This document shows positions 60,712 to 64,000 of a DNA stretch of 64,000 nucleotides, in pieces. The translations under genes and the position numbers were made by a program. Each line of letters opens with the position of its first letter. Position 1 is the first letter of the stretch. The stretch comes from Coxiellaceae bacterium. Lineage in GTDB: Bacteria > Pseudomonadota > Gammaproteobacteria > Coxiellales > Coxiellaceae. The stretch is from NCBI GenBank assembly GCA_029212925.1, contig JARGOB010000005.1, positions 31,663 to 95,662 on the forward strand, in the 5' to 3' direction. The notes under the pieces are model-generated. The model worked only from the letters and a program-made list of their open reading frames with translations. It was not told the DNA's origin and did no database searches.

Positions 60712-61962
60712 TTATCTACCTGCCGTGCCCATCATGCCATACATCGGCATAAAGATACCAAGCGCCAACACCAACACCATACCCGCCATGCACACCAAGA
60801 GTGTAGGCTCTAACATGTCACTAAATTTTTGAATGGTATAATCCGTATCTTTTTCATAGGTCAATGCAATTTTATCAAACATATCTGCCGTGCGGCCCGC
60901 CTCTTCTCCTACCGAAATCATTTGCAATGTCATCGTAGTAAATAACCCACTGTTAGCAATGGCTTGTGTTAAGGTTTTACCACTTTCAATATCATCACGA
61001 ATGGCATGTACTTTATCTGCTATAAATGCATTTCCCGCTGACTTAGATACCAAGGTTAACCCCTCCAATAAAGGCACACCACTGCGCAACATTAATGAAA
61101 ATGACCAAGCAAATCGCGTTAACATAATGTGCGTCAATAATCGTCCTACGATAGGTAAACTCAATTTTTTCTTATCCCAAATATAAAGACCACCAGGAGA
61201 TCGCAAAAAAAGGCGCGTACCAATAAAGATGACAGCAATAAACAGCAACATCAACGGCCAATAATTAACAAAAAGATCAGATGAACCAATCAGCACACGC
61301 GTTGCCCAAGGCAGGTCTTGACCGACCGATTTAAAAAATGAAGAAAAGGCAGGCACAACAAAAACATTAATCACAGCCACAGCAGCAATTAATGCAAACA
61401 CTACAATCTTTGGATAACGTAATGCAGACTTTATACGCTTACGTGTATCGGCCTCTGTATATAAATATTTAGCCAGTTGAGAAAACGACTCTTCTAATTG
61501 CCCCGAGCCTTCACCGACCTCAATAATATTGGCATAAATAGTAGGGAACACTTTAGGGTGCTGACAAATAACTTTAGTGAGACTTTGCCCCTCTTCTAAC
61601 TGCGTAGCAATGGTTAGCAAAGCATTCTTTAATGCCTTCGATGTTGCGGTACTGCCCAACTGCTTAACTGACGTCACAATCGGTACACCAGCATCTAATA
61701 ATACCGCCATATTTTGACTAAAAATGGCTAACTCTTCTAGCTTTACTTTTCGATCAAAAAAAGCGGGTAATGAAAGTGAAGTCGTCGATTTTTCTTTACC
61801 AGCTGATGCCGTTGCTGCAGCTGCCGATTTTGGCACGATAGAAATTGGCGTGATATGTTTTGCAAACAATTGTGCCGCTACGCCATCCGTACCCGCTGCT
61901 TCAATCGTACCACTGACCTTTTTACCATTAGCATCTCGGCCGGTATAAGAAAAATTCGGCAT
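60712..61962 (-). CDS. mshG: Pilus inner-membrane platform protein (MshG/PilC/GspF family)
   Basis: 416 residues with the family start MPNFSYTGRDANGKKVSGTIEA. Two T2SSF domains: first SQNMAVLLDAGVPIVTSVKQLG...LEEGQSLTKVICQHPKVFPTIYANIIEVGEGSGQLEE, second RFAWSFSLMLRSGVPLLEGL...GKTLTQAIANSGLFTTMTLQMISVGEEAGRTADMFDKI. Three membrane helices. It anchors the assembly ATPase. It directly follows mshE (3-base gap), so mshN-mshE-mshG is one operon. Confidence 0.93.
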   Translation of the reverse strand: MPNFSYTGRDANGKKVSGTIEAAGTDGVAAQLFAKHITPISIVPKSAAAATASAGKEKSTTSLSLPAFFDRKVKLEELAIFSQNMAVLLDAGVPIVTSVKQLGSTATSKALKNALLTIATQLEEGQSLTKVICQHPKVFPTIYANIIEVGEGSGQLEESFSQLAKYLYTEADTRKRIKSALRYPKIVVFALIAAVAVINVFVVPAFSSFFKSVGQDLPWATRVLIGSSDLFVNYWPLMLLFIAVIFIGTRLFLRSPGGLYIWDKKKLSLPIVGRLLTHIMLTRFAWSFSLMLRSGVPLLEGLTLVSKSAGNAFIADKVHAIRDDIESGKTLTQAIANSGLFTTMTLQMISVGEEAGRTADMFDKIALTYEKDTDYTIQKFSDMLEPTLLVCMAGMVLVLALGIFMPMYGMMGTAGR

Positions 61963-61965
61963 TAG

Positions 61966-63657
61966 CTATCCTCCTGCCACTCGCTGAACTTCAGCAATTG
62001 TAGTTTCACCACCTTTAGCTAATTGCATCGCATTATATAGTAGCGATGCGTCCTTGTGGTATTTTTCAATCAACATAACAAACGCCGATGCATCATCACG
62101 GCGTAAGGCATCTAACATCTCAGCATTAAAGACCAATAATTCGTAAATACCTGTTCTTCCTCGGTACCCGGTTTCATTGCAACGCATACAACCTTCGCCC
62201 GCTTTAAACTGCACATCATTATATGCATCACCCATCACAGAGGTTAACCACGTTTTTTCTTGTTCAGTCAGCGTGTAGTCCTCTTTACAACTATCACAAA
62301 TAATACGTGTCAAGCGTTGCGCCAAAACACCACGTATAGTTGATGCCACTAAATAGCCTTTCACACCCATGTCTAATAATCGCGTGGCCGCACTCGCCGC
62401 ATCGTTAGTATGCAACGTTGATAACACCAAGTGACCTGTTAATGCCGCGCGAATAGCAATCTCTGCTGTCTCTTGATCCCGCATTTCACCCACTAGAATA
62501 ATATCGGGATCTTGACGCAAACACGTTCGCAACACACTAGCAAATTCCAAACCGATCTTTGGCTTGACTTGTACTTGATTAATACCATTCAAACGATACT
62601 CTACCGGGTCTTCAATCGTTATAATTTTAGTCGTGGTTTGATTCAACTCAGATAATGCCGCATATAATGTGGTTGTTTTACCACTACCTGTAGGCCCCGT
62701 CACTAACACCAAACCATTGGGCATATGAGTCAACGCACGAAATTGTGGCAATATTTTTTTATCCATGCCAACCGTATCCAGATTCAATATACCATCCGAT
62801 TGGTTTAACAGACGCATAACAATTGACTCACCGTCTTGTATTGGCAATGTAGACAAACGCACATCAATACTCTTACCATTCACCTTCATATTAAAACGGC
62901 CATCTTGCGGCAATCGTTTTTCAGCAATGTTTAAACCGGCAATTAATTTTATACGCTGAGTAAGCGCTCCCGTAATATTAGTATTCCGAAGCGTTTGCTC
63001 TTGCAATACACCATCAACTCGCAGCCGAATATGCACCACCTTTTCATCCGGTTCAATATGTATATCCGATGCATTGACTTGAACGGCATCTTCAAAAATG
63101 GAACGCAGTAATTTAATCACTGGCGCATCTGAAGCGCTCGCTTCTAATTCGGCTAAATCTACATCATCAGATGTTTTTAGCTCTTCATCAAGCTTTTGAG
63201 CAAACCCAGAAATATCCTCAGTACGTCGATACAACAAGTCTAGGCTCGTTTGCAAAGGCTCTCGGCGCACAATGGCTATTTTAATTTCTTTTTCTAATAA
63301 GCGTGAAATCTCATCTGTTGCGATAAGATCCAAAGGGTCGATCATACCAACTAATGCGCTGTCATCATTCTCGCTCAATAAAATGGCATTAAAACGTCTT
63401 GCATAGGTCTCAGGAAGCCGGCGAGACACTTCTTCATCCATATCATAATCGCCTAGCTCAATGACAGGTAAGTCTAATTGCTCAGCTAATATATTATCCA
63501 ACGTGACTTCATCGACATATTTTTTTTGTAATAAAACTTCGCCTAATTTCTTATTCGATTCAATTTGTGCCGTCAGTGCTTCTTCTAATTGTTGCTGGGT
63601 GATTGCTCCTTTTTGTATAAGCAAATCACCTAAACGTAATTTTTGCTGTGTCGCCAT
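61966..63657 (-). CDS. mshE: Pilus assembly ATPase with MshEN c-di-GMP-binding domain (MshE)
   Basis: 563 residues. The first ~25 residues after MATQQK read LRLGDLLIQKGAITQQQLEEALTAQ, which matches the c-di-GMP-binding MshEN motif (RLG-x-x-L-x-x-x-G-x-x-x-x-x-x-L-x-x-A-L-x-x-Q). A second, less perfect copy (KLGEVLLQKKYVDE...LAEQ) has Lys for Arg. The ATPase core has Walker A GPTGSGKTTT (321-330), DPDIILVGEMRD Walker B, and a tetra-Cys zinc site (Cys454, 457, 490, 493). It powers pilus extension and is the assembly motor of the locus. Confidence 0.95.
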   Translation of the reverse strand: MATQQKLRLGDLLIQKGAITQQQLEEALTAQIESNKKLGEVLLQKKYVDEVTLDNILAEQLDLPVIELGDYDMDEEVSRRLPETYARRFNAILLSENDDSALVGMIDPLDLIATDEISRLLEKEIKIAIVRREPLQTSLDLLYRRTEDISGFAQKLDEELKTSDDVDLAELEASASDAPVIKLLRSIFEDAVQVNASDIHIEPDEKVVHIRLRVDGVLQEQTLRNTNITGALTQRIKLIAGLNIAEKRLPQDGRFNMKVNGKSIDVRLSTLPIQDGESIVMRLLNQSDGILNLDTVGMDKKILPQFRALTHMPNGLVLVTGPTGSGKTTTLYAALSELNQTTTKIITIEDPVEYRLNGINQVQVKPKIGLEFASVLRTCLRQDPDIILVGEMRDQETAEIAIRAALTGHLVLSTLHTNDAASAATRLLDMGVKGYLVASTIRGVLAQRLTRIICDSCKEDYTLTEQEKTWLTSVMGDAYNDVQFKAGEGCMRCNETGYRGRTGIYELLVFNAEMLDALRRDDASAFVMLIEKYHKDASLLYNAMQLAKGGETTIAEVQRVAGG

Positions 63658-63675
63658 AACCGTAATCCTTTTGGT

Positions 63676-64000
63676 CTAGGATAACTTATCAAGCTGTTGT
63701 TGTACGTATGCCTTCGCGGAAGGTGATAAACCAACTGCCTTCTGTGCTTTTTGAAAAGCTTCAACAGCCGCATTGTATTTTTCTGCTGACTCCAAGGCAA
63801 TGCCTAAACCCATCCACCACACACCTCTCGCTGGATTTATCTGGACAAGCTGGTGATACAACTGCGCAGCCATCATAAATTGTTCGTTCTGCTGATACAG
63901 TGCAGCCAACAAAGAATAATACTCAGGCGCCGTTGTCATTTCTGGTGAAGACTGGTTCAATTGATCAATCGCTTGTGGCAGTTTACCTTCACTCATTAAT
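63676..64000 (-). CDS. mshN: TPR protein, MshN-like (3' end only)
   Basis: C-terminal 108 residues; the frame is open to the window edge, so the start lies outside. Tetratricopeptide units: YYSLLAALYQQNEQFMMAAQLYHQLVQINPA, VWWMGLGIALESAEKYNAAVEAFQKAQ, and a terminal helix AKAYVQQQLDKLS. The RGVWWMGLGIALE word is typical of MshN-type TPRs. Position directly before mshE fits the msh order N-E-G. A 3' partial MshL/M would be expected further upstream. Confidence 0.82.
   Translation of the reverse strand, partial: LMSEGKLPQAIDQLNQSSPEMTTAPEYYSLLAALYQQNEQFMMAAQLYHQLVQINPARGVWWMGLGIALESAEKYNAAVEAFQKAQKAVGLSPSAKAYVQQQLDKLS

Noticed and set aside
1..64000. tRNA, rRNA, tmRNA or intact transposase genes
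   Set aside because: No tRNA-like cloverleaf, rRNA signature or transposase frame was found on either strand by eye.

Overview
The window looks like a chromosomal stretch of a gammaproteobacterium, and probably a host-associated one of the Legionellales/Coxiellaceae kind. The class rests on gene order and close protein matches: diaA-dolP, sspB-sspA next to rpsI-rplM, tolA-tolB-pal-cpoB-queE, feoABC, pldA, dsbD, rdgB and an MSHA-type pilus locus. The host-association is inference. It rests on many large orphan proteins without recognisable enzymes, one of which ends in a eukaryotic-type CaaX prenylation box, on a histone-H1-like/HU fusion, on three stand-alone AP2-domain proteins, and on secreted caspase-fold proteins.

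Layout. 1-4.3 kb: core genes (diaA, dolP, sspB/sspA, rpsI/rplM, H1-HU protein). 4.5-7.5 kb: a 752-aa orphan and a convergent acidic protein. 7.9-9.5 kb: an AraC/GyrI-type regulator and a hotdog thioesterase, separated by a structured repeat. 9.6-16.7 kb: one co-directional minus-strand run, SDR-proS-tolA-tolB-pal-cpoB-queE, with no tolQ/tolR in the window. 16.7-17.5 kb: a gene-free region with a repeat copy and a candidate small RNA. 17.5-21.3 kb: two related secreted caspase-like proteins around a GST and a Ca2+/cation antiporter. 21.5-35 kb: orphan effector-like proteins (21.5, 25.8, 32.0 and 33.7 kb) interspersed with clpB, an MFS transporter, a cupin and a Cys-rich secreted protein. 35-40.9 kb: an AAA/DUF4143 ATPase, feoCBA with Fur-like boxes, a hydrolase and an RNA m5C methyltransferase. 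41-45.9 kb: pldA, an SH3 protein, rdgB-serA, an ATPase remnant and a polysaccharide deacetylase. 46-49.6 kb: an AP2 triplication, alpha-carbonic anhydrase, hicAB and an XRE regulator. 49.6-54.7 kb: the CaaX protein, dsbD, a MAPEG protein and a dsbD remnant. 54.7-64 kb: MSHA-like minor pilins on plus and mshG-mshE-mshN on minus, with three orphan genes between the two halves.

How it fits together. The envelope theme is strong: Tol-Pal, DolP, PldA, DsbD, two secreted clan-CD-like proteins and an MSHA-like pilus whose ATPase carries a c-di-GMP-binding type N-terminus. The pilus locus includes a minor pilin fused to what reads as a seven-bladed beta-propeller with two Asp-rich calcium-like loops. 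Iron uptake is represented by feoABC.

Non-coding structure is plentiful. There is a family of three ~107-base structured repeats, an unrelated 149-base palindromic element, a CATTGCGA-type repeat in four places, short CCCGG palindromes, a 48-base tandem repeat after sspB, and an orphan promoter-terminator pair at 17.0-17.1 kb. All functional assignments come from reading motifs by eye; no database search was possible.
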